Of a stretch of 64,000 bases of DNA, positions 1 to 12,480 are shown in pieces. How positions within the stretch are numbered: the first letter of the stretch is position 1; every line of letters begins with the position of its first letter. Below the pieces are notes generated by a model. That model was not told the DNA's origin and ran no database searches. It saw only the letters and a list, made by a program, of their open reading frames with translations. Origin of the DNA: Paralvinella palmiformis (lineage: Eukaryota; Annelida; Polychaeta; Terebellida; Alvinellidae); contig JAODUP010001195.1 of the NCBI GenBank assembly GCA_025642065.1, positions 1 through 64,000 of the forward strand, in the 5' to 3' direction. The translations under genes were made by a program, and so were the position numbers.

Positions 1-380
1 ACCATTGAACCACACGCACGTGTTGTTTGTTGCGAGCCGTAGTATGAAATGGTATGTTTTTACGTGCTTCCGCTTTTTGTACGTAGCCTGCATGTAGCCG
101 CTTTCCTGTGGGCGTGACACATTTGTCGCGTACGAAAAGCGAATTAGCTGGTTCCCACAGGCTGATGAGTAGACCAGACACATGCTTAGGTATACGCACA
201 CATTTATCAATATGTGGAGGTATGGAACATTTTATTTTTAGATTAATGTATGTATAGTTGTATTTAGATTTCTGGAGATTCTATGCAACCTGATGAAGAC
301 TTGAATAGGTCGAAACCGGTTGTTGCTATTGGGTTGAGTCGTGTTATATCGCTGCTTTTAGTATTAATCTGAAATTTAGA
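1..380. repeat. Dispersed repeat with hammerhead-like motif (continues upstream)
   Basis: Positions about 20-105 closely match positions about 40595-40690 (shared words such as GCGAGCCGT, AATGGTATG and GTAGCCTGCATGTAGCCG). The match continues loosely to about 200 against 40800. A second block at about 215-275 resembles 39600-39650 (shared TTTAGATTAATG). The copy then carries a hammerhead-ribozyme-like fold at 283-327. No ORF is visible. The left edge lies outside the window, so the element type is unknown; a SINE, a non-autonomous element or the terminal part of a Penelope-like element are all possible. The repeat relationship is seen directly; its class is not. Confidence 0.75.
283..327 (+). 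ncRNA. Hammerhead ribozyme-like motif (type I, minimal stem III)
   Basis: The elements are in the correct order. Stem I 5' strand GCAAC is at 285-289. Core CTGATGA is at 290-296. Stem II GACTT/AGGTC with a 4-nt loop is at 298-311. GAAA is at 312-315. A 2-bp stem III (A315-U320, C316-G319) is closed by a 2-nt loop. U320-U321 is the UH cleavage dinucleotide. Stem I 3' strand GTTGC is at 322-326, perfectly complementary to 285-289. The expected cut follows position 321. One deviation: an extra A (297) lies between the core and stem II. Hammerheads with tiny stem III are known from Penelope-like elements; that this is one is inference. Confidence 0.6.
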
Positions 381-526
381 AATTTGTTTTTTTCTTTTCA
401 TTTTTCTCTAATTTTACCGATAATTAATTATACTTACAATACATTTTTTTTAAAATCAGTTTGGAGTTAATTGTTGTTTGAATGAAAGTATAACACCTGT
501 GCCAGCGCCTTAACTATCTTTATAAA

Positions 527-546
527 ACACACACACACACAAACAA

Positions 547-619
<73 letters not shown>
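527..619. repeat. Compound (CA)n(TA)n microsatellite
   Basis: A (CA)n tract with a few AAAC interruptions passes directly into a pure (TA)n tract. Confidence 0.97.
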
Positions 620-2529
<1,910 letters not shown>

Positions 2530-3026
2530 GCCCATGTTCGTGGATATGAAGAAAACACCACCCCATGCATATTTCAGGAATTACCTAGGAAGGGCATAGA
2601 CAGGGTTTCAATATGTCCACGCAAATAAGAAACAATTTACAACGATTGGAATAATGCCAGAGACGTTAACTTTTACAAATACAAATCTGGACAGATTTTC
2701 CAAACTCGTCACCTGATGCAAGGCATTATAACCCAACACAATATTTCACGGATTTTGACATCGTAGTTATTTAAGTCTTCAAACTAAGTCTTCAAAATCT
2801 GAACTTTAATCGTTTTTTTTCTCCAGTTCATAGCTTGTTATTTTAAATAATATCAAAGAACCTCCTTTAAAGGCCCGATTAAGCTGATTATGTATTGAAG
2901 ATTGTAATATGTCGTGTTGGTCACCTAGCGGCCGAAAAATTGCACTTCAAACAAAAGGCGCCCTTTGTTTTGAGAAAAGCCCTACGATCGAGGCCGTCCC
3001 TTATTGTATATATACATACAGACACA

Positions 3027-3028
<2 letters not shown>

Positions 3029-3066
<38 letters not shown>

Positions 3067-3275
3067 GGGCGAAATGGCAGTTTGTAACGTGGCTGGCAAC
3101 CTCAAAGGAGGGAGATGCATATTGTCTATAATTTATAGCTTCCCCACAGAGGCTAATTCTAAATAAATTTTGAATTTAGAATATATGACATTTTCGGTGG
3201 AGAAAACCTTGCTAGTTGCCTGGCTGGATTAAAAACTCCTCGTTCTGTAGTGTCATGGCCGAGGCGTGCTGGCGA

Positions 3276-3345
<70 letters not shown>

Positions 3346-3443
3346 ATGTCACCATCTCTCTCTCGATATATATATAATGCCTTTATCAAATATAATCTGT
3401 TAAATTGATATCTCCTATATATTATAATTGATTATATTATACA

Positions 3444-3514
<71 letters not shown>
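3029..3514. repeat. Cluster of (TA)n, (CA)n(TA)n and (AT)n arrays
   Basis: Three arrays close together: (TA)n at 3029-3064, compound (CA)n(TA)n at 3276-3343, and (AT)n at about 3449-3514. The spacers at 3065-3275 and 3344-3448 show no gene. Confidence 0.95.
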
Positions 3515-3516
<2 letters not shown>

Positions 3517-3769
3517 TAACCCTAAGTGATACACCTTTTCTAGATTTTTAAATAGTCAAATTAATTTGATTGATATGCATCCAGTGATTTTAATGATATA
3601 ATCCAGATGAGCCTAGACATTCTCATTTGGAGACAAACTTTATTTGATTGGTTTATGTAATATGGTACGACGAGTACCAAATTGTATTACTTTATGTACA
3701 CATGCTAAATGTAAGGACAATGAATTAAACATATCAGAATATGGTACAAAGTATTAGTTAAGTCTATAA

Positions 3770-3920
3770 TCTTTGGTATAACAATATCAAGACGACGATG
3801 TCAACGCCATAAATCCCGAACAATCAGAAGAATATTCGGTAGGGGTTTTTGATGGACAATAGGTCCTGATTAAGTTGTAGGAAGAAACATAATGCCAGAT
3901 GAGAACTGGGATGTAAGCAG
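3770..3920. repeat. Diverged dispersed repeat, copy A
   Basis: From AGAATATTCGGT (about 3829) onward it aligns with 7617-7705 (AGAATATTCGGT, then CTGATTA and a purine-rich stretch ending in a related TGGCAGAT-like word). The copies are clearly diverged. Class unknown. Confidence 0.45.
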
Positions 3921-4059
3921 GTGTGGGTAAGTCTCTGAATCAATAAGAAACAGTGGGTTTTCCTTGATGACGCCCGGTAACAGCTGTGCTTATACCTTCC
4001 GAATCAGCATCTACCAGATATACGGATACGACATTTGCCATTTTAAAAACCACCCCCTC

Positions 4060-4061
4060 AT

Positions 4062-4097
<36 letters not shown>

Positions 4098-4234
4098 ACA
4101 CACACACACACATACATACATACATACATACATACATACACAAACATACCCGCCTACACATACACAAACACACACACACATACACACACAAACATACGTG
4201 CATACACACACACACACACACACCACACACACAC

Positions 4235-4292
<58 letters not shown>
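4060..4292. repeat. Compound (CA)n / (CATA)n / (TA)n microsatellite
   Basis: Long CA-type array with CATA stretches at 4111-4140, ending in (TA)n from about 4234 to 4292. Reading frames of TH or VC repeats over it are artefacts. Confidence 0.97.
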
Positions 4293-4297
<5 letters not shown>

Positions 4298-4612
4298 CAA
4301 ATGTTTACACAATCACACACTCACACACAAATATACGCAAACCTTTTCAACAACGACACATAACCGGAAAATGTTTCATTTATAATTTAGATTTAAGGAA
4401 TAAAATGTAGTTAAAGCATGTTTAGGTTTTGATGTTCTGAGCCAGTCCTACTTTGTTTATGAATCCTATAGTACCTTCATAAACAGTCAGACCCTCACAT
4501 ATTACCAAATGTTTACTCACTCACACATTCTCACACAAGCATACGCATACCTTTTCCACGGCCACACATAACCGGAAAAGGATTAATTTATAAATGTTTG
4601 GTTAAAGAACAA
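4293..4612. repeat. Imperfect tandem duplication of about 110 bp (period about 207)
   Basis: The segment 4293-4405 (starting near ATCAAATGTTTAC and containing CACATAACCGGAAAA) recurs at 4500-4612 (ACCAAATGTTTAC, CACATAACCGGAAAA). A spacer of about 95 bp separates the copies. Both contain a degenerate CACA-rich part. Confidence 0.85.
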
Positions 4613-6750
4613 AATACGCCCACTCATTATTGTGATTAAGTACGTAATGTTTTTTTGTTAGCATCTACAAATGGTGTTAGGTTACTTATTTATAATATAA
4701 AGTTACTTTGATGTACACTTCATACAAATGAGATAACAAAGGTTAATTAACTAGCACTTGTCTTTTATGAAGCTTCACTGATAGAGGTTTTAAAATGTAA
4801 ACAAATAATATTTCATAATTTTGCGTAATACAAGCAAACGTCATGTTGTTTTCAATATACTGTGTAAGAAGTAGTTAAACAAATAAAAAACAACAACAGT
4901 TGTTTGAGTTAGATTGGTCGAAATAAGTACATTTCTTGTGTTTTTCAAAATAAAATTATATATGCCGCGCAAAGAGAATATGTATCTCAAATGTACAACT
5001 TTGAAATAAATTTAGGAACAGAAAGATAGTTCTCTGTAAAATACGATCTTTCTAAAATAAGCTTTCTCAAGAACAACAATTTCTTAGTTGACTCAATCAC
5101 TGATAAACACTCATGATCCCGCTTTTCTATATATGTAGTCATTTTCAGGGATACTTCTAAATATATATTAAATGCTTCTTCTTTGGACTCTCTTTGCTGG
5201 GAGTTTTAAATTGTTGTAGCCAGCAACATTTAGTACTGAAATGGAATTACTCTATTTTGGCATTCGAAAGGAGATATGTTTCGGGGGAAGAAAACGGTAT
5301 ATATCTCCCTTGATGAAGGATTACACCTGCTATCATTAGCCGAACAGAGGTGCTTTTTCGCTTGCGTGCTAATAAGATGACACGTATAACTTTCATGATT
5401 ACAATCGCGAATAAAATGAATATCAAACAAATACGAATAATATTTGCAATTGTTGCTCCCTCACACTGCAACCTACTTTAAAATACAAAGTAAATACAAC
5501 TATATATGGCGTCATATTATCAAAATCAACGAGAATTATGATTAATTTGGATTTGATTTTTCACAGCACGATTTTTAATTGGCTAGCAACTTAATACTTC
5601 GCTTCGCCTTATTATATTTTGTTAGCCTTCAGGCGGCAGCTTCTATACACAGAAAGGTATTGAAAGGTGGTTATTAGATGTGACCCTAGAATCTGGTGTG
5701 TTGTACAGTTCATTTGGATAAATTAATGTCTAGCATCATTCTAATATTACTGCTTTCCTAATTATTATTCGTCAATTTCTTAAAACAAATGATTTAAAAA
5801 TCCGAATACTAGGCTTTAGTCGCCGACACTTTAAGATGAATACAAACTAATGCATGGAGATAACGTTTTATGAGAAGTTAATTTATTAGTGGTTGACGTA
5901 AGCATTCTTTGTGCTGTTGTAATACTAAACATCACCCACTAATAACTAGCTTGGGTAATATTCTAGCATTGTGAAAGGTTTACTATAGGCACTAAGTGTT
6001 CCTAGCTCCTGCTGCATTAAAAGCCGTTATTTTTTAGTAGAATTGACCGCATAACTAGTTGATTCTATATTCTATCTTCAATATGAAATATTTAAAACAG
6101 TCTTTGTTAGCAATTAATAAATCTCTTATTGTCATTTCACATGAAAAGTTATATGACTTCTCATCCAATAGAAAACAAGCCCTAAAGGTTAGATCAACAA
6201 TTGTTTTGTCATTTTATGAACTTCTTTATCGTCTGAATGCATTTAGCGATTGAGTATAACGTTATGGAAGACATTGTCAGATACCAACACGCAATGCACC
6301 TGGTAGTGCAGCCAATTAAAGCAACAACATAAATAAAGTATTATTTGTATTGACAAATATATTTATTTTTTGTTTTTAAATTGTTCTGTTTTCCTTTCTT
6401 TAAGCTAAACCACCATATTGTCTATGAATTGTATATTATCATAAACCTATTGATGTTAAGACTAGCAATGATGTTAAGTGCTTGTTAATAGCTTGTATGA
6501 CTTTGTCTGAAGAATTTTGGTTTATCAATACGTTCCCAAATAACCTTACAAGTACCTTTCAAATATATTGCCAAAACAAAAGTGATATTTACCGACTTAA
6601 ATATTTCATCAAATTAAACGTTTTTTATATACAGACATGCTACCAAAATGGACGAAAACAATCTATCTTAAAGCTCCAAAATATTTAAACCATCGAAAAG
6701 GTGTTCCTCAATTCATATGTATACAGTTATATCCAAAAGTATTACCACAC
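4613..6750. other. AT-rich sequence, nothing recognised
   Basis: ORFs here are short (77 codons or fewer), lack recognisable motifs and overlap on both strands. No repeat array. Confidence 0.6.
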
Positions 6751-6754
6751 AGAG

Positions 6755-6910
6755 AAACGGGGCGCCTTTATTGTCTAGCGGTAACGTGTTGGCCCACAAG
6801 TCACTACCACCCGTATTTGAATCTCGGGGTAGTCATATATAAAGGTTGTTTCATCTTTGGGGTCGATCGTCCCATTTACCCTACCCTGTGCACAAATATG
6901 GCCGTAAAGC
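6755..6910 (+). mobile_element. tRNA-derived SINE, copy 1 (head and body)
   Basis: A tRNA-like head at about 6760-6830 has an A-box-like TAGCGGTAACG and a B-box-like GTATTTGAATC at polymerase III promoter spacing. The body (TTGTTTCATCTT, CCCATTTACCCTACC, ATATGGCC) matches the copy at 32463-32645 in order and spacing. The right side runs into CA-rich sequence and the large compound array at 6987. No terminal duplication was found. The SINE class is inferred from the promoter boxes and from having two copies. Confidence 0.7.
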
Positions 6911-6986
6911 ATCGATCATCATCACACAGACAGGCAAACACTCACACACGCACCAAAGCCAGAACGAAGACGCACAGTTACTAAAA

Positions 6987-7070
6987 CACATTAACACACA
7001 CACTCACACACACACACTCACTCACACACACACACATACTCTCTCTCTCTCACACACACACACACACTCA

Positions 7071-7153
<83 letters not shown>
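6987..7153. repeat. Compound (CA)n(CT)n(CA)n(AT)n microsatellite
   Basis: CA-type repeats with CACT and CTCT interruptions, followed by pure (AT)n from about 7104. It lies directly 3' of the SINE at 6755. Confidence 0.95.
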
Positions 7154-7156
<3 letters not shown>

Positions 7157-7559
7157 ACGAAATAAGCTAATTATACCATCACAAATTTCGTTTGTGTACG
7201 TTTTCCTTTCGGTTATACGCGAAAGTCAATCAAAACAATATTTAAATTATAATTTCATTCACATTCATATCTCTGATATCAAATTTGTATTTCTGTATAT
7301 AGCCATATCCAATTCCTATGCGACGTGGATTCTGCAGACATATCTCAGATGAAACCAATCCCATAGTATTCCAGTCATGTGTGATTAGTTTTTGGCACTG
7401 AATCGAAATTTGGCTGACCAACCATAACTTCATTCGTTTCTACAGTGTCTGAAGACCGGCTACAAATTGCTGGCTTCATTTATGTCAGTCGCAGCCAGGA
7501 ACAAGGTCTACAAATAGACTTGAATATGGTAATCCAATTTAGTTCTGTCTATCGTCTGC

Positions 7560-7710
7560 CAAATAACATTGTCAGGACAATAACTACGACATATGGCTAG
7601 ATCTATTCTGTTCAGCCCAGAATATTCGGTTGGAATTTCGGATAGAAAATTCGTGCTGATTAGGTTCTGGGCTGAGAAATAGAATGGCAGATAAATTGTG
7701 GACTGTACGG
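7560..7710. repeat. Diverged dispersed repeat, copy B
   Basis: Partner of the segment at 3770-3920. The match is best from AGAATATTCGGT at about 7618. Weaker similarity extends to either side. Confidence 0.45.
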
Positions 7711-8094
7711 TAATGTACTTTCCTCAATATATTACAAAGACTGGAGCTTCCTTTCTGACCCATGTCAACAGTTTTCCTCATATTACACGAATATCCGCCC
7801 CTCGTAAACCTTGATAGGTATTTTCTAACTTTCTAAGTTGTTAGTATATCCATTTTAATAGGTGATTTTATCCTGGTTTTAGAGGACATTGAGAAAATCC
7901 CAAAGTGGCAGACGAAATATATATTATAAATTTGATTGGCGTAGTATATATAATTGCCATCAATAGAATCAATACGCATACGTTGACAACCAACTTATGC
8001 TTCCATTTTACTGAATCATTTGAAGAGAAAGTATTGCCTACACATGATTTGTATAATTTCAATTAAATTAATGCTTTTTAGTATTAACACTTTC

Positions 8095-8096
<2 letters not shown>

Positions 8097-8141
<45 letters not shown>

Positions 8142-8197
8142 TATGCTTATGCGTATGTGCGTGCATGCGTGCATGCGTGCGCGCATGCATGCGTCCA
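8097..8197. repeat. (AT)n followed by alternating purine-pyrimidine GCATGC-rich tract
   Basis: (AT)n at 8097-8138 passes into a TGCG/CATG-rich alternating purine-pyrimidine stretch of about 60 bp, including GCGCGCATGCATGCG. Such sequence can in principle form Z-DNA. Confidence 0.9.
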
Positions 8198-8493
8198 TAA
8201 GCAGATCATGAGTTGTCTTTTCAACAATTTATGACAATTTCGGTAGGACTTGATGGGTATATCTTTGAATAACGCTTTGGGACTATAATAATGGCATGAG
8301 TTATATTCTTCTTTGGAGTTCAGATGTGTATTGGTTTGGAACAGGTCTGATTCAAGGATAATTATACTTTAAAGGGAAAATGAAAAAGACTAAGATAAAA
8401 TATGGATATCAATATTTGAGCCTAAGAGGAGCTGAGATAAGGCATTGATAAAAACATATGTTGTTTAACGAGTAGCCTATATACTCATATAAC

Positions 8494-8497
<4 letters not shown>

Positions 8498-8589
<92 letters not shown>

Positions 8590-8720
8590 TATATATATAT
8601 ATAGCCAGACAGAGGGAGAAATGTATATAGACAAATAGACAGACAGCTAGACATACATGCAAATTTACATAAATAGAGATAGGTAGATCGATAGATAGAG
8701 AAAGAGAGAGAGAGAGAGAG
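8498..8720. repeat. (CT)n(AT)n and AGAC/GATA-like low-complexity DNA
   Basis: (CT)n at about 8500-8527, (AT)n to 8586 and again at 8590-8603. Degenerate AGACA/GATAGA repeats then run to a short (GA)n at 8701-8720. Confidence 0.95.
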
Positions 8721-9735
8721 ATAACTGTTATTTGTTACCTCTAAATTAAGTCAGTTTATTATTTATGTCAAAAATAACTTTTATACTATTTAATATAGTA
8801 TTTTTTTGTTTTTATCATGGGATAATATGTAGGTCACGTTTTTCCAGAGCTTAATGACAATAACGTTTTTAACTATTTGGTCAGATGCTTTAATGAAATG
8901 ATTTTAAGCAGTAAATTACTTCTGACGTGTTATACTTTTGGCTTGTAACATTTCCAGTTATGTCGAACATATATTCTAGCTGATATTTAATATCAACTAT
9001 CAAATTTGCTAATACTGTGTTTTAATTAATGATCAAAAATAAATAATCCGGCTAGCACGTGTCATAAAACCATTTACAGAAATAAACAGCAAAAATAAGA
9101 TAAACACAAACAACAGAAAGAATCAGGTACATGATAGTGGTAAAACAAAACACAAAAAACACAACTATAAACACCATTTATGGCGACACGGAATATATTA
9201 ATTACCCATTAAACTTTTAAAACATCAAAGAAGAAATGACATCGCTTTCGCATGCCATTAATGGGGCGGAATGTGTTAGATGAAAAAATGGAAATGTGCC
9301 TGAAATAAATAACTCAATGGATTACAAAAGCCATTGTATTTTAACTGCTCAAAATATAATTGGGAGAAATGTGCTAAAATCAATCTATAGTATTTGATCA
9401 TAAAAGGTTTAGGTTTAGTTTTTAGCTAGAAGGCATTCCACTTATTAGCTCTATGAAGCACTTTATATATTAATAATCAAAATATAATACGCTTCAGTAT
9501 TACATATGTTCTTGGTTCGTAAACATAATCCAATGTGTTGTTTAAAGTATTCTAAATATTTGTATTTTAAAAGTACATACATATGTCTGCACATACTAAT
9601 TTATTTAATGCATATTCCGATCCATAAGGAAACTTGTACGTATATGCATCGATATATTGAATGACAGAATAATAGAATGATCACTGGGAGAAAATTGCTA
9701 GTGTATCCTATTCTCTGGTGGACCTATATACAGAT
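8721..9735. other. AT-rich sequence, nothing recognised
   Basis: No ORF, repeat array or element similarity noticed. Confidence 0.6.
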
Positions 9736-9739
9736 AAAC

Positions 9740-9838
9740 AAACCCAAACACACACTCAAATACACACGCAAACACACGCATACACAAACATACACAAGCA
9801 CACATACGCACGCACACACACACACGCACGCACTCCCC

Positions 9839-9876
<38 letters not shown>
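9740..9876. repeat. Compound (CA)n(TA)n microsatellite
   Basis: CA-type repeats with ACGC variants, a C6 spacer near 9835, then (TA)n from about 9841. A short CpG-rich alternating tract follows at 9900-9915. Confidence 0.95.
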
Positions 9877-9880
<4 letters not shown>

Positions 9881-9916
9881 CACATATACACGCCAACAGG
9901 CGCGCATGCGCGCATA

Positions 9917-12480
9917 CAGCCAGACACACCCATAAATATGTATCAACAGAGAGAGATAGGGAGAGATATGTTATTTAACTGCCATATAATTGACGATTTG
10001 TAAATTTGTCTTTAACTCTTTTACCAGCTCTCTCATATAAGTAATTAATGTAATAATATTCAGAAATAAACGAGTTGCCTATTCTGAATTCACCTATAGT
10101 GATTAATGTTACAATAAGATATTCCATATAGCATGGTTTTAGAAAAGTTTATTCCAATAAAAACAAGTGGGTGGAATGAAATAACACATGCTTCTGATAT
10201 CAAGAATAGGTTTATGGAATTTATGTTAATAAAATAGTAGTTAGAAAAATTGAGTTAGTGGTACGATATTAATGATGTGGCAATAACAATAGCTATTTTA
10301 CTGAATCGTTCGATTAAAAAGAAGATTCAACAATTGGTAATTGTGATAAGAAATGATGTGGTAATTTTTATTTTGTCATTATTTATATTAATTGGACATT
10401 TACTAATCCACAAATGAATATAAACAATATTCTCTTCTACATTATTGAAGGTAGGATATATATTTAGTTTTTTGGACGGTACAGGATATACTGATATAAA
10501 ATATAATATGTCTGTCCCAAGGGTATACTAAACATTGTTTCTCAACCTAGAGATAACAAAATTGCCGGCAAATCTATCAAATAAAGGAATAAAACTTCAT
10601 AAGTACAAGTATGCCTGCCGTAGGTTGATTTATCGACATCGTAATATACCTTTTCTCCTGAATCTGCCATTTTGTAAACATTTTATGCTTATTAATTGAG
10701 GCTATATTGATAATATATTTTCTTTGATGGAAAGCTCCTACCTTTCTAGAATATTTGTTAAAATAATAGATTAGAAGAAGTTATATTTTGTCATCAGCCT
10801 AGCCTATGAATAGGGAATAATGCAGCCACCATTGACATTCATGACTATTAATGTTACGTGCGATAAGATGATGCAAGGAAACAAAATAGGTTATTACAGC
10901 CATGGGAATTATCTTTGTCTGATTTAATGATCTTGACAAAGATAGTCTGATTAGAATACAGACATGTATTCACAAGAGTGAAAACAAATTATTTTCATTG
11001 GAAGAATTTTGATCAAGCAGAATGTTGTATATAATAACTTACATTTCAAAGTAATTTTCATCTGAAAAATGTTGTGGCTGGTTAATATGGATGCGTCGTA
11101 TTACATAAGCATTGCATCATATTTGCATTACCTTTCTTTTTATCATATCCCAGGTGTTGTAATGTCCTATTCATCTCAGTGCAGCTGATGATATGCATCA
11201 TTGACATATGCCAAAACGTTGAATGGTGAATTCCTGACTAACGTGCTATATTAAGGTCACATTCACTGGCTGTTGTAATCACTTAGATTCTAACATTAGC
11301 AAATACATTTTGCTTAAACAAAGAAGAGGGTTGTCATCATCTGAGTATACCTTCTACCACATAATAGACTTGGGCCTAACCCTAAATTGTAGGATTAATG
11401 TAATAGATGTGCGATGTATGCAACTGTCATCAGAATAATTAATTTTTCCTTGAAATAGACAGTTAACTTTATGTCAAACAAATAAGTTCCTGCTTTGGGT
11501 GGTTATTATTGCTCAATAAAAGTTAATTCTTATATATGTCCGGATTGTAAGCTATACTATCCCTGACATAAGCACAATGTGTCCAGCACAGCATTTTCAC
11601 TACAAACATATGCAGCAATATTTCATATTTTTTGGCCAAACAATAAATATTTCCTGATAACAATTATCTGAATTACACAACACATACAGTATTTTTAGTT
11701 ACTTATATTATTAAGAAGTATATTTATCTTTTTCAGAATCACATATTGGCAAAATTTCCAATTACACGCATCAATCCCATAAAACGACCCATACAATATT
11801 TGCATGGTTCGGTATTTTCCAATGAAGAATCTCTCCCCTTTTTAACTTAGGCATTTACAGCTGGCAGTATTTTATGTTATATATATTCGAAAGTGTTAAT
11901 AAAACAAAAATCTTGATGACAAAGAAATATATTTTCTCAGCTATATCAAGCCCATGACGAGGTCTTTCAATTCATCCATCAGCTAGACAATTTATTATTA
12001 TGAGTGCTATTTGTTGTAACTAGAACCATTTGGATCGGAATACATATGTGAAAATAGGACAGATATACATCTTTAGGGGATATGGAAAATCAAATAATTG
12101 TGCAATAATTTTATAGCTTGCCTGCTAATAAATATACCTTTTAATTATATAATGTCTATCATAATAAATTTATCTATCTTGAACGATTGCCTGCATATTG
12201 TTGATGTTTCACTCCCTTATTGTCTATTTCATTATCTCATATAATACTTAAATAAAATAAATAAATAAATACTTTTAATGGTTAAACCTTCAATTTTGAA
12301 ATTTATTAGAAAAGTACAAATTACCAGCTTTAAATTTATTTTTTGTGCAGCTTAAAATTTTGTATTATAGAATATCCAATATTAATTTACTGATAAAACC
12401 AAATGTAGCAATTTAGTACAGCATATTCTTCAAAATTCCAAATGATATAGGTGGGAGACTAACTTCTACACTCTTAATAA
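9917..12480. other. AT-rich sequence, nothing supported
   Basis: No gene or array over about 2.5 kb. A hammerhead-like half motif at 11185-11220 was examined and rejected. Confidence 0.6.

Noticed and set aside
6637..6984. 115-codon frame near 6.7 kb
   Set aside because: It overlaps the tRNA-derived SINE and CA repeats.
11185..11220. Second hammerhead-like motif (CTGATGA followed by AAAACGTT)
   Set aside because: GAAA is replaced by AAAA, the possible stem II leaves three unpaired bases before the core, and no complementary stem I is present.
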